This document shows positions 35,114 to 43,306 of a stretch of 64,000 nucleotides of DNA, piece after piece. A program made the translations under genes and the position numbers. The stretch is taken from contig NZ_JACIEW010000006.1 in NCBI RefSeq assembly GCF_014197055.1, positions 1-64,000 of the forward strand, given 5' to 3'. The stretch's first letter is position 1; each line of letters starts with the position of its first letter. The stretch is from Devosia subaequoris (GTDB taxonomy: Bacteria > Pseudomonadota > Alphaproteobacteria > Rhizobiales > Devosiaceae). The notes under the pieces were generated by a model that worked only from the letters and a program-made list of their open reading frames with translations, searched no databases and was not told the origin of the DNA.

Positions 35114-35944
35114 TTATTCGAGGCGAGAGAGAATGAAATCCCGCTCCTCGGCCAGTCCGGCCCATTCGCCGGGGTGGTCGGCGTCGAAGATCAGAGTGTA
35201 GGGACCGGCATAGCCGGCTTCTTCTGCCGCCTGGACGCAGAGCCCGTAGTCGGCTTCATCCATCTGGCCATCATTGAACCCGGCCTTGGCGTGGCACAAC
35301 TGGGCACGTGGGAAGATGGATTTGAGGCCTTCATATTTATCGGGCCCAGTCCAATTGCCGAAATCGGCCAAGAGGCCAACCTGCCCCTCCAGGCGATCGA
35401 GCAGTTCGTGCACCGCTTCGGGGGTCGAGAGCAGGTCGAACCAGTTCTCGGTGAACAGGCGCAGGGGCGAACCGGCATTGGCAGCCAACAGTTCCTGGAA
35501 TCCGGCAACCGAGCGGGCCATGGTTTCTGCGGTTGGCTGTTGCTTGCCGGCGATGATACGGGCGTTTTCCGCGCCCAGCATGTTGGCGACATCGACCCAG
35601 CCAGCAATCCAGCGTGTGTCACGGGCGCCATGTTCAGGATGTGTCATGTCGCCCGCATCGATCAACAGGGTCTGCAGGGTCACACCCGAGACGTTGAGCT
35701 GGTCGCGCAATTCGCCCAGATAGACTGGATCACGACTGCGCAGGTGGAACGAGACGATCTCGAGCCGATGATAGCCGTGATTGGCCAGGACCGAAGGCAG
35801 GCCGAGCAGCGATTCCTCGCCTTCCCCGTAGGTTTCCTGCATTTCCCCCACCGCGTCCGTGGTCAGATCATGCGGAAAAGTGGTGCCCAGCAGACGGTGC
35901 AGCGACCAGGTGGAAACGGCAATGCGGTGGGTCGGGTCGGCCAA
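35114..35944 (-). CDS. Sugar phosphate isomerase/epimerase-like TIM-barrel protein
   Basis: A 276-residue AP-endonuclease-2-type TIM barrel. Features include the opening HRIAVSTWSLHRLLG, metal-binding candidates in HAKAGFND and TLIFDADHPGEW. Such proteins isomerise or epimerise sugars or inositols; this one's substrate is unknown. The start is TTG, with GAGGAG about eight bases upstream. It stands alone between the GGDEF gene and the toxin-antitoxin unit. Confidence 0.82.
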   Translation of the reverse strand: MADPTHRIAVSTWSLHRLLGTTFPHDLTTDAVGEMQETYGEGEESLLGLPSVLANHGYHRLEIVSFHLRSRDPVYLGELRDQLNVSGVTLQTLLIDAGDMTHPEHGARDTRWIAGWVDVANMLGAENARIIAGKQQPTAETMARSVAGFQELLAANAGSPLRLFTENWFDLLSTPEAVHELLDRLEGQVGLLADFGNWTGPDKYEGLKSIFPRAQLCHAKAGFNDGQMDEADYGLCVQAAEEAGYAGPYTLIFDADHPGEWAGLAEERDFILSRLE

Positions 35945-36030
35945 TGGGTATCTCCTCTTTTTGCCGCCAGAGTCTCATGGCCTCGGCAGGTGCGCAAGCG
36001 GCAGAGCGTAGAGGCGCCGACCAGAAGCGC

Positions 36031-36059
36031 TTTACATTAATAGTACCGTGTACTATTGT
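36031..36059 (+). promoter_or_regulatory. Promoter and perfect operator of the toxin-antitoxin unit
   Basis: A perfect inverted repeat AATAGTAC-CGT-GTACTATT (36039-36057) lies between TTTACA (36031-36036) and TATTGT (36054-36059), a -35/-10 pair spaced 17 bases. It ends 20 bases before the antitoxin ATG. Occupancy by the antitoxin or toxin-antitoxin complex would block the promoter, the standard autoregulation of such units. Confidence 0.75.
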
Positions 36060-36077
36060 GACTGTATTGAGGTTACA

Positions 36078-36530
36078 ATGTCCAAATACGAACCACTGAG
36101 GAAGCATCTCGCGCAGCGACAGGGAAACGCTCCACTGTCCTTTGCGGAGATAGAGGAGATATTGGGTTTTTCGCTGCCAAGGTCGGCTTATTTATACCCG
36201 GCATGGTGGAGCAATAGCGGCGGCACGCATGTGCAGTCGGCTGCCTGGCAATCGGCTGGATACGAAACGCGGCACGTCGATCTGGCGCGGCACACTGTTC
36301 AATTTGAGCCCTCGGAGAGGGCGGGGTTCGATGAAATGACGCAGGCCACTCTTTCCGACAGCGATAATACCTCAGAGACAAAGCATCCGCTCTTCGGCTG
36401 CATGAAAGGTACGAGCATTGTCATGCCCGGCGTGGACCTGACCGAGCCAGCGGACCCGGACTGGGGCAAGGTCTATGACGATGAATATGAGGACGCGAAC
36501 TTTCCGGCCAAGGGTGCAAAATCCCATTGA
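36078..36530 (+). CDS. Antitoxin-like protein with DUF7662-type N-terminus
   Basis: A 150-residue protein. Residues 1-79 (YEPLRKHLAQRQ, LSFAEIEEILGFSLPRSAY, HVQSAAWQSAGYE, HTVQFEPS) match the DUF7662 pattern, a small domain of unknown role. The C-terminal part (about 100-130: HPLFGCMKGTSIVMPGVDLTEPADPDWGK) resembles the toxin-wrapping tail of antitoxins paired with PIN toxins. GAGG lies five bases before the ATG. Its stop overlaps the toxin start. The N-terminal domain therefore probably replaces the AbrB or ribbon-helix-helix DNA-binding module and reads the palindrome upstream. Domain naming is from memory. Confidence 0.75.
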   Translation: MSKYEPLRKHLAQRQGNAPLSFAEIEEILGFSLPRSAYLYPAWWSNSGGTHVQSAAWQSAGYETRHVDLARHTVQFEPSERAGFDEMTQATLSDSDNTSETKHPLFGCMKGTSIVMPGVDLTEPADPDWGKVYDDEYEDANFPAKGAKSH

Positions 36531-36940
36531 CCCCGTTGCTGCTTGATACGTGCGCCCTCATCTGGATTGCCGAGGATGAAGACCTGGCGCCAGACGCGGT
36601 GGTTGCCATGAATGCCGCGTTTAAGGCCAATCAACCGGTCAGCGTGTCGCCAATATCGGCGTGGGAACGGGGCCTGCTAATCGCCAAAGGGCGAATGAAC
36701 TCCCCGATCCCCCCGAAGGTCTGGTTTGACCGGGTCATGAGGGTTGGCTCTCTCAGGCTGGCAAACCTTTCACCGGACATTTTGGCTGATGCCTCATTTT
36801 TGCCCGGCGCCATTCACAAAGACCCGGCCGATCGCATCATCATTGCGACCGCGCGCGCCCTAGACCTGACCATCGTGACGAGGGACGCGCATATACTGCG
36901 CTATGCTGCACAGGGCCATGTTCGAGCGCTGGCTTGCTGA
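36527..36940 (+). CDS. PIN-domain toxin, VapC-like ribonuclease
   Basis: A 137-residue PIN nuclease. The acidic centre is complete: D7 in LLLDTCALIW, E47 in SAWERGLL, D102 in KDPADRIIIATA and D120 in TRDAHIL. The family cleaves tRNA or rRNA to stop growth. The TTG start overlaps the antitoxin stop (TTGA), ensuring coupled translation and a lower toxin yield. The stop codon abuts the convergent aldolase gene directly. Locally unremarkable base composition; typical of mobile accessory units but with no mobile element nearby. Confidence 0.88.
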   Translation: MTPLLLDTCALIWIAEDEDLAPDAVVAMNAAFKANQPVSVSPISAWERGLLIAKGRMNSPIPPKVWFDRVMRVGSLRLANLSPDILADASFLPGAIHKDPADRIIIATARALDLTIVTRDAHILRYAAQGHVRALAC

Positions 36941-38005
36941 TCAGTTCACTTTGCCCCGGGCCGCGACGTCCATGGCCTGGAGCAGTTCGTCGTCGCGGAT
37001 CAGGTGAACCTGGTCGAACAGATTGGTCACCGGGCAGCAGTGATTGGGGACGATGCGGACAAGGTCGCCGATATCGGGCTTGCTGGCGCAGGCCGAAATG
37101 TCGAGCGTGCCGTGTTCCTCACTGAGCCCGACGATTTTGGCGTCGGGGAATTCCAGGACATGGCCGTGCCCGACAAGGCCGAGCAAGTCGCTGGTCAGCG
37201 CCTTGGAGCCAGCGTCGATGATGGCGCGGGTTTCGGTGGGGCGGGAGACGACTGTTGCCAGAACGGTCAGGGCACAGTCGTCTAGGCTGGCAGCGCCGGC
37301 CGCGACCTGCGAGCGGTCCATATAGATATAGGTGCCGGGGCGGTATTCGGTCGCGACATTGGCAGCTTCATCCATGTGCCAGATATCGGGGGTGCCTCCG
37401 GTGGTAATGGCCGGGAGATCGACGCCTGCGGAGGAAAAGACATCGCGTGCATCGGCGAGCCATTGCGCCGCTTCGCGGTATTTTCCGGCCGCCGGATAGG
37501 TCATCAGGCCGGCAAATCCGAGGCCCGGTGCGGCGATGATCTGGCGCGCCAGATCCAATGCAGCGGCGGGTGATTGCACGCCACAGCGGCCCATGCCGGT
37601 GTCGCATTCGACAAAGACGCCGAGGCGGTGTTCGGCATTGGTGAAAGCCTGCGCCAGCCCGGTGACGCAATCGGGGCTGTCTGCGACGACGCGAATGGTG
37701 ACGCGGTCGTGCAATGCCTTGAGGCGCTTGAGCTTGCTCGCCCCGATGATGTTGAAGGTCAACAACAGATCGGTGAGACCGGCATCGGCCATGACTTCGG
37801 CCTCGCCCAGTTTCTGTACGGTGACGCCGACTGCGCCCAATTCGACCTGCTTTTTGGCGAAAAAGGGCAGCTTGTGGGTTTTGATATGGGGGCGGAGGGC
37901 GATGCCGGCCTTGTTGGCTGCGTCCTGCGCCTTTTTCAAGTTGGACTCGGCCCGGTCAAGATCGATGAGCACAGCGGGGGTGTCGATTTCAGAATAGTGG
38001 GTCAT
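36941..38005 (-). CDS. D-threonine aldolase / DSD1-type PLP enzyme
   Basis: A 354-residue fold-III PLP enzyme (alanine racemase N-terminal barrel plus the D-Ser dehydratase-like C-domain). The PLP lysine is in RPHIKTHK, GMGRCG is a cofactor-loop motif, and the C-terminal zinc-binding pair is in VPNHCCPV. Reaction is probably cleavage of D-threonine or another D-3-hydroxy amino acid, or its dehydration. Its start overlaps the upstream SDR stop by four bases, so they share an operon. Confidence 0.88.
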   Translation of the reverse strand: MTHYSEIDTPAVLIDLDRAESNLKKAQDAANKAGIALRPHIKTHKLPFFAKKQVELGAVGVTVQKLGEAEVMADAGLTDLLLTFNIIGASKLKRLKALHDRVTIRVVADSPDCVTGLAQAFTNAEHRLGVFVECDTGMGRCGVQSPAAALDLARQIIAAPGLGFAGLMTYPAAGKYREAAQWLADARDVFSSAGVDLPAITTGGTPDIWHMDEAANVATEYRPGTYIYMDRSQVAAGAASLDDCALTVLATVVSRPTETRAIIDAGSKALTSDLLGLVGHGHVLEFPDAKIVGLSEEHGTLDISACASKPDIGDLVRIVPNHCCPVTNLFDQVHLIRDDELLQAMDVAARGKVN

Positions 38006-38778
38006 TGCGCCCTCAGGATTTCGTTGACGAAGCGCAGATTGCCGGCGGTGAGGCCAGCATCGACGGGGATGGTCACGCCGGTAATTCCCGAAGCGGCCTC
38101 GGATGCCAGGAACAGGGCGGCATTGGCGACCTCCTGTGGAGACACCATTCGGCCCAGCGGATAATGCGGCAGCACCTTATCGAGTAGCCCTGGATCGGCC
38201 TCCAGCCGGTGATCCCAGGCGGGTGTGCGAACGGAACCGGGCGCCACGACATTGGCGCGCACGCCCTCGCCACCGCGTTCAACGGCAATCGCCTTGGCAA
38301 AGGCGATCAACCCCGCCTTGGCCGCCGAATAGGCCGGGTTGCCGAAATGCTGGATGGCATTGACTGAGGAGACGAACACCACATTGCCCGCGCCGCGCGC
38401 GGCCATGGCATTGGTGATCGGATCGACCAGGGCATAGGCGCCATTGAGATTGATGGCCATTTCGCTGGCCCAGACATCGTCGTCGAGATGACCGAGATGT
38501 TCGGCGCGGGTGAAACCAGCATTAGCGATAACCGCGTCCACCACGCCATGGGCGGCGATATCGGCCTCAACTGCGGCCCGGGTCGATGTGGCATCGGCCT
38601 GATCGAAGAGGATGCTGCGCGCGAGCGGCAGACCTGCGAGCATCGAAGCTTCGCGGTCGGCACCGACGACATTGGCACCGGCCGCGTGGAAGGTCTCGAC
38701 CAGCGTGCGGCCGATGCCGCCACCGGCGCCGGAGATGAGAACGGTCTTGCCGTCGAGACGGAAAGGGGACTGGGTCAT
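38002..38778 (-). CDS. Short-chain dehydrogenase/reductase
   Basis: A 258-residue classical SDR. Cofactor motif SGAGGGIGRTL lies near residue 17, and the catalytic Ser and Tyr-x3-Lys are in SSVNAIQHFGNPAYSAAKAG. The C-terminal part has PVDAGLTAG typical of sugar or hydroxy-acid dehydrogenases. GGAAG precedes the ATG. In an operon with the D-threonine-aldolase-type gene; it may oxidise the 3-hydroxy acid or aldehyde linked to that pathway. Substrate unknown. Confidence 0.88.
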   Translation of the reverse strand: MTQSPFRLDGKTVLISGAGGGIGRTLVETFHAAGANVVGADREASMLAGLPLARSILFDQADATSTRAAVEADIAAHGVVDAVIANAGFTRAEHLGHLDDDVWASEMAINLNGAYALVDPITNAMAARGAGNVVFVSSVNAIQHFGNPAYSAAKAGLIAFAKAIAVERGGEGVRANVVAPGSVRTPAWDHRLEADPGLLDKVLPHYPLGRMVSPQEVANAALFLASEAASGITGVTIPVDAGLTAGNLRFVNEILRAQ

Positions 38779-38802
38779 TTCGTGCTTCCTACCATGGGGA
38801 TG

Positions 38803-38918
38803 CCCCCACCTAACCTCCCCCTGATAGGGGGAGGGACTTCTCCACCCGCGCGGCGCAATCGCGCCCTACGGTAAAGCCCACTCTTCCCCCTCATCAGGGG
38901 AGGCGTGAGGGCCATCCC
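38803..38918. repeat. Dispersed intergenic palindrome, copy 4
   Basis: Opens with a 32-base unit at 38803-38834 (CCCCCACCTAACC, then TCCCCCTGATAGGGGGA) and closes with CTTCCCCCTCATCAGGGGAGGCGTGAGG. Between are CCGCGCGGCGCAATCGCGC inner palindromes. The 32-base unit recurs exactly at 41058-41089. Confidence 0.85.
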
Positions 38919-38933
38919 ATCAAGCAAGTGCTT

Positions 38934-39317
38934 TTACGGCCCCTTATAGGCGACGCAGTCGATCTCGACCTTGCAGTCGACCATCATGGTGGACTGCACG
39001 CAGGCGCGGGCGGGGGGATGTTCGCCGAAATAGGACTTGTAGACCGCGTTGAAGCTCCAGAAGTCGCGCGGATCATCGAGCCAGACACCGCAACGCACCA
39101 CATGTTGGAGCCCGTAACCGGCCTCTTCGAGAATGGCGATGACGTTTTTGATGGTTAGATGGGTCTGTTCGATGATGCCGGTGCCGACAATCTCGCCATC
39201 CTTCATAGCCACCTGGCCCGAGACATAAAGCCAGCCGTCAGCCTCGACGGCACGAGCGAAGGGCAGGTTCTGCCCGCCGGCGCCGGATTTGTCTGCACCA
39301 TAGCGTTTGATCGGCAT
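38934..39317 (-). CDS. RidA family enamine/imine deaminase-like protein
   Basis: A 127-residue RidA (YjgF/YER057c) protein, which normally hydrolyses reactive 2-aminoacrylate-type imines released by PLP enzymes. The fold is recognisable from LPFARAVEADGWLYVSGQ, then IVGTGIIEQT and the closing RACVQSTMMVDCKVEIDCVAY. The usual catalytic arginine is present in the PARACVQ segment. AAAGGA lies six bases before the ATG. First gene of the set with SDR and D-threonine-aldolase-type enzyme, which fits a pathway making enamine intermediates. Confidence 0.9.
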   Translation of the reverse strand: MPIKRYGADKSGAGGQNLPFARAVEADGWLYVSGQVAMKDGEIVGTGIIEQTHLTIKNVIAILEEAGYGLQHVVRCGVWLDDPRDFWSFNAVYKSYFGEHPPARACVQSTMMVDCKVEIDCVAYKGP

Positions 39318-39507
39318 GGAATGTCCTTTCTGTAGGTTTTTGAAACTCAATTTCTCTCGGTAGCAGTTTTATAGCCACAATCGGTAGGAAGATGCGATAG
39401 GCATGACAAAAAATGTAAATTTCTTACGTGAATCGCGCCACCGCATGGTGTAGCGTGGCTGCGACACCGCTTCAGCATTGTTGCCATTTTTATCGCACGA
39501 GCTTCCC

Positions 39508-40965
39508 TTGCGCCTTTTCACCGCAGCCCTGGCCACCGAGACCAATACCTTCTCCCCGATTGCCATCGACAAGCGTGCCTTCGAGGCGTCGCTGCATGCC
39601 AAGCCGGGCCAGCATCCATCGACCCCGACCCTGTGCACAGCGCCGATCACCGTTGGCCGCGAAGTCTGCGCGCGGGAAGGATGGACGCTGATCGAGGGGA
39701 CGGCAAGCTGGGCTGATCCGGCTGGCCTTGTTGCCCAGGCGACCTATGAGGAATTGCGCGACGAAATCATCGGCCAGTTGCACGCCGCCATGCCGGTGGA
39801 TGGCGTGGTGTTGGGACTGCATGGCGCCATGGTCGCCCAGGGCTATGACGACCCAGAGGGGGATCTGCTGGCCCGCATCCGCGCCATTGTGGGCCCCGAT
39901 GTGCTGGTCTGTGCCGAGCTTGATCCGCATAGTCACCTGACTGCCAAGCGCGCGGCAGCCGCGGACTTCTTTGTCTATTTCAAAGAGTTCCCGCATACCG
40001 ATTTCGTCGAGCGGGCCCGCGAGCTGTGGGACATCGCCGTGCGCGCCCTCAAGGGGGAAATCAAGCCGGTGATGAGCATTTTCGATTGCCGCATGATCGA
40101 CGTGTTCCCGACCTCGAAACAACCCATGCGCGGCTTTGTCGACAATCTGACGGCGCTGGAAAAGTCTGAGCCGGAGCTGCTCTCGCTCTCGGTCGTGCAT
40201 GGTTTCATGGCGGGCGATGTGCCCGAAATGGGCACCAAGCTGGTGGCCATCACCAACAATCAGCCCGACATGGGCGCGGCCTTGGCCGAAAAGCTCGGGC
40301 GCGCGCTTTATGACATGCGCGGCACCTTCATGGTTGCCCAGGTGGATGAAAAGGCCGCCGTGGAGGCCGCGCTGGCCGCGCCGAAGGGCCCGGTGGTGAT
40401 TGCCGATGTGTGGGACAATCCGGGCGGCGGCACGGCGGGCGATGCCACGGTCATTCTGGCCGAGATGATTGCCCGTGGCGTTACCGATGTCGCAGTGGGC
40501 ACTATCTGGGACCCGATTGCGGTGCAGATCTGTTTTGCGGCGGGCGAAGGCGCGGTCATTCCGCTGCGCTTCGGGGCCAAATCGGCGCCGTTCACCGGCC
40601 AGCCGATCGATGCGCAAGTGCGCGTCGAGCGGTTGGTGCGCAATGCGGAGATGAAATTCGGCGACAGCTTTGCCCCGTTTGGCGATGCGGCATGGGTGCA
40701 TTTCGACGGGATCGATGTGATCCTCAACTCCACCCGCGCCCAGAGTTTCGACCCCAGCCTGTTTGCGGCGCTGGGGATCGACCCAAAATCGCGAAAAATC
40801 CTGCTGATCAAGTCGACCAACCATTTTTACGACTCATTCTCCAGGATCGCCTCGGAGATCGTCTATTGCTCGGCCGGCAAGCCCTATCCCAACCGGCCGG
40901 CGGAGACGGATTACCGCAAGGCGCGCAGGGATATCTGGCCGATGGTGGAGGATCCCTGGGCTTGA
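39508..40965 (+). CDS. M81 family metallopeptidase (MlrC-like), first copy
   Basis: A 485-residue protein with the M81/MlrC architecture: N-terminal RLFTAALATETNTFSP, the LHGAMVAQGYDDPEGDLL segment and ELDPHSHLT with candidate zinc ligands, and a C-terminal domain ending in KSTNHFYDSFSRIASEI. MlrC cleaves the linear tetrapeptide in microcystin breakdown, but most family members have unknown substrates. The chosen TTG start gives the family N-terminus; the frame opens ten codons earlier. It diverges from the RidA gene. A second M81 gene lies at 52.1 kb. Confidence 0.87.
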   Translation: MRLFTAALATETNTFSPIAIDKRAFEASLHAKPGQHPSTPTLCTAPITVGREVCAREGWTLIEGTASWADPAGLVAQATYEELRDEIIGQLHAAMPVDGVVLGLHGAMVAQGYDDPEGDLLARIRAIVGPDVLVCAELDPHSHLTAKRAAAADFFVYFKEFPHTDFVERARELWDIAVRALKGEIKPVMSIFDCRMIDVFPTSKQPMRGFVDNLTALEKSEPELLSLSVVHGFMAGDVPEMGTKLVAITNNQPDMGAALAEKLGRALYDMRGTFMVAQVDEKAAVEAALAAPKGPVVIADVWDNPGGGTAGDATVILAEMIARGVTDVAVGTIWDPIAVQICFAAGEGAVIPLRFGAKSAPFTGQPIDAQVRVERLVRNAEMKFGDSFAPFGDAAWVHFDGIDVILNSTRAQSFDPSLFAALGIDPKSRKILLIKSTNHFYDSFSRIASEIVYCSAGKPYPNRPAETDYRKARRDIWPMVEDPWA

Positions 40966-41057
40966 AGTTGTCCCGTAGGGCAAATCTCTCCAGTGGAGAG
41001 ATTTGAGACGGCATGGCCGTGAGAGCAGTGCTCGAACGGCAGGCTTGCCCTTACTTA

Positions 41058-41089
41058 CCCCCACCTAACCTCCCCCTGATAGGGGGAGG
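41058..41089. repeat. Dispersed intergenic palindrome, copy 5
   Basis: A 32-base unit identical to 38803-38834 and in the same orientation, with a TCCCCCTGATAGGGGGA stem-loop at its end. Located between the M81 gene and the convergent GH20 gene. Confidence 0.85.
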
Positions 41090-41137
41090 AACGGATCGGG
41101 TGTACCGCCATAATCGTGGTCGGATGCGGGGGGCCGC

Positions 41138-43144
41138 TTACTCCGCAGACCAGTTTCCATACATGATCGGCATCAGGCCGACCATTGACTTGAAGCGCTC
41201 CCAGCTCTTGCGCTCGGGCAGGGTCCAGCCGGCTTCGGCGATGGCCGAGATGCGGGGGAAGACCAGCCGGTCGAAGATGGCGCGGTCAGTCATGCTCTCG
41301 GACCAGATGCAGCTCTGGACGCCGATCAGGTGCTTCAGGCCCTCCTCGGAGAACCCCTCGCGGGCTTCGAATTCGTAGGTTTCCTGCGGGCCGGACCAAC
41401 CGGCCCAACCGGCGCCCGGCTCGGCCCAGCTGACGCCATTGGCCATGTCGAGATAATAGCGCTGGCCGGGCGAGACGACGATGTCGAAGCCACGTTCGGC
41501 CAGTTCGGCGTTAATCTCCACATTGCGCCAGCCGATGACATAGGATTTGTCCTTGGCGACAGCATCGCCATGGGCCGCCTCTTCCCAGCCGCCGGTGATG
41601 GCGCCCTTTGAAGCGATGTAGTTGTGCACGCGCTTGATGAATTCGGCCTGCAGGATCGCGGTAGGCGAACCCTCGATTTCGTCGGCGCCGTGAGCGTTGC
41701 CGAGCTGGTTGAACTGGGCCTCGTGTTTTTTGCGCATGGCGGGACCAGCCATCTGCTCGATCATGTCGAGAGCCAGGGGCGAGCCGGACCAGGCGGCCAG
41801 CGGCACTTCGTCGGCGCCGAGATGGAAGACGCCCGCTGGAAAGAGCTCGAGCACCTCGTCGATGACGGTCTGGACGAATGTATAGACCGGTTCATGCGCT
41901 GGATTGAGGCTGTTATTGGGGAAGCCCTGAACGGACTGGTATTCGCCCTTTTCATTGGGATCGCGCAGTTCGGGCAGCGCCTGCAGGGCGGCGTAGAAAT
42001 GGCCCGGCATGTCGATCTCGGGGATGACATCGATGGCCAGATCATCGGCCAGGGCGACGATCTCGCGCACGGTCTGCTTGCTGTAATAGCCGCCCGTGGG
42101 CTGCGGACCGGAACCGAGCAGCGGCGGCAAGGCCTTGCCGTGGCCGCGCCAGGCGGCGATTTCAGTCAGGGCCGGATAGGCCTCGATCTCGAGGCGCCAG
42201 GCCTCGTCCTCGGTCAGGTGCCAGTGGAACTTGTTCATCTTGTTCCAGGCCATGAGGCGGATAAGGCGACTGACCTCGGCGGCAGTGTAGAACTGACGCG
42301 CCACATCGAGATGGCTGCCGCGGAAGGCAAAGCCCGGTTCGTCGCTGATGGTGCCTGCGGTGGGAAAGCTGAAGGTGGCCGGATATTGTTTGGCACCGCG
42401 CAGCACGTGGCCCAGGGTCACCAGGCCATAGAACATGCCCTGGCGCGTGGTTGCGGACACTGTGGCGCTGTTGTCGGCAAAGGCAATTTCATAGGCTTCG
42501 GCGCCGAGGCCGGGCTTTTCCACGATATGGACCGGCATGCCGGCTTCGGCAGCAGGGCGCACGATGGCTTCGACCGGGAAAAGCTCGGCGGTGAGGTCGG
42601 CAAAGGCCGAGGCGGCGCGGCTGGCCAGGTCACCTTCTGGTTTGAGATCGAAGCCCGGAGGGGCAATGCGATTGCCGCTCGCCTCGACGTGCCTAGGCCA
42701 GGGGATGATGGAGAACGGCGCCGGCGCCTTGGCGGGCACAGGGAATTTCATCGCGCCCTTCAGCAGCGGCGAATTGTGGCCCTTGCCCTGGGTCGGCGCG
42801 GTGGGGATGGCGACGATCTCGCCGCCTTCAAGCACGAGATAGGCGGAGTTGGCGCCGTCGCTCCAGTGGCGCAGACCATAGGACAGGCCGCGGGCCGTGG
42901 ATGTCCAGGTAGCGCCGGGCTCGAGCACATAGCCATCGGGCGGGGCGATCATGGTGTGGTTGGAGAGGCGCTTTAAAAGCTTGCCGTTTTCCAGGGTGGC
43001 CTGCGGGTCGATACGGGCGGGACCGGAAAAGCCAAGCTGGAAATTGCTGATCGGCGTATCGCCATTATTGGTGAGCTCGATGCCATAGCCCAGCGGTTCG
43101 CTGTCGGTGGCAGGGGACCAGGTGGTGACGAGGGAAAAAGACAT
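41138..43144 (-). CDS. GH20 beta-N-acetylhexosaminidase
   Basis: A 668-residue glycoside hydrolase releasing terminal GlcNAc or GalNAc by substrate-assisted catalysis. Residues 1-130 form a beta-rich N-terminal domain, about 140-265 the GH20b domain, then a TIM barrel from about 275 with HWHLTEDEAWRLEI and the catalytic Asp-Glu pair D445-E446 in HLGADEVP. There is no signal peptide, so it acts in the cytosol on imported oligosaccharides. Last gene downstream of the RpiR regulator and ABC importer, which fits use of chitobiose-like or other amino-sugar oligomers. Confidence 0.92.
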   Translation of the reverse strand: MSFSLVTTWSPATDSEPLGYGIELTNNGDTPISNFQLGFSGPARIDPQATLENGKLLKRLSNHTMIAPPDGYVLEPGATWTSTARGLSYGLRHWSDGANSAYLVLEGGEIVAIPTAPTQGKGHNSPLLKGAMKFPVPAKAPAPFSIIPWPRHVEASGNRIAPPGFDLKPEGDLASRAASAFADLTAELFPVEAIVRPAAEAGMPVHIVEKPGLGAEAYEIAFADNSATVSATTRQGMFYGLVTLGHVLRGAKQYPATFSFPTAGTISDEPGFAFRGSHLDVARQFYTAAEVSRLIRLMAWNKMNKFHWHLTEDEAWRLEIEAYPALTEIAAWRGHGKALPPLLGSGPQPTGGYYSKQTVREIVALADDLAIDVIPEIDMPGHFYAALQALPELRDPNEKGEYQSVQGFPNNSLNPAHEPVYTFVQTVIDEVLELFPAGVFHLGADEVPLAAWSGSPLALDMIEQMAGPAMRKKHEAQFNQLGNAHGADEIEGSPTAILQAEFIKRVHNYIASKGAITGGWEEAAHGDAVAKDKSYVIGWRNVEINAELAERGFDIVVSPGQRYYLDMANGVSWAEPGAGWAGWSGPQETYEFEAREGFSEEGLKHLIGVQSCIWSESMTDRAIFDRLVFPRISAIAEAGWTLPERKSWERFKSMVGLMPIMYGNWSAE

Positions 43145-43176
43145 GGTGGGGTCCAGTATTGTGTCGTGGTGGTCGA

Positions 43177-43281
43177 GTTCCCCTGAAGGAGGGGAGGGAT
43201 TGATCGAGTGCTGGGCGGGTTTGCCGGCGCCAACAACAAGACCGTCCCTCCCCCTGGACAGGGGGAGGCTAGGTGAGGGTG
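43177..43281. repeat. Dispersed intergenic palindrome, copy 6
   Basis: Arms TTCCCCTGAAGGAGGGGAGGG and GTCCCTCCCCCTGGACAGGGGGAGG lie at the two ends, with AGGTGAGGGTGG after. It fills the 160-base gap between the RpiR gene and the GH20 gene. Confidence 0.8.
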
Positions 43282-43306
43282 GCTTGCGTTGGTGCGTGCG
43301 GAAGCA

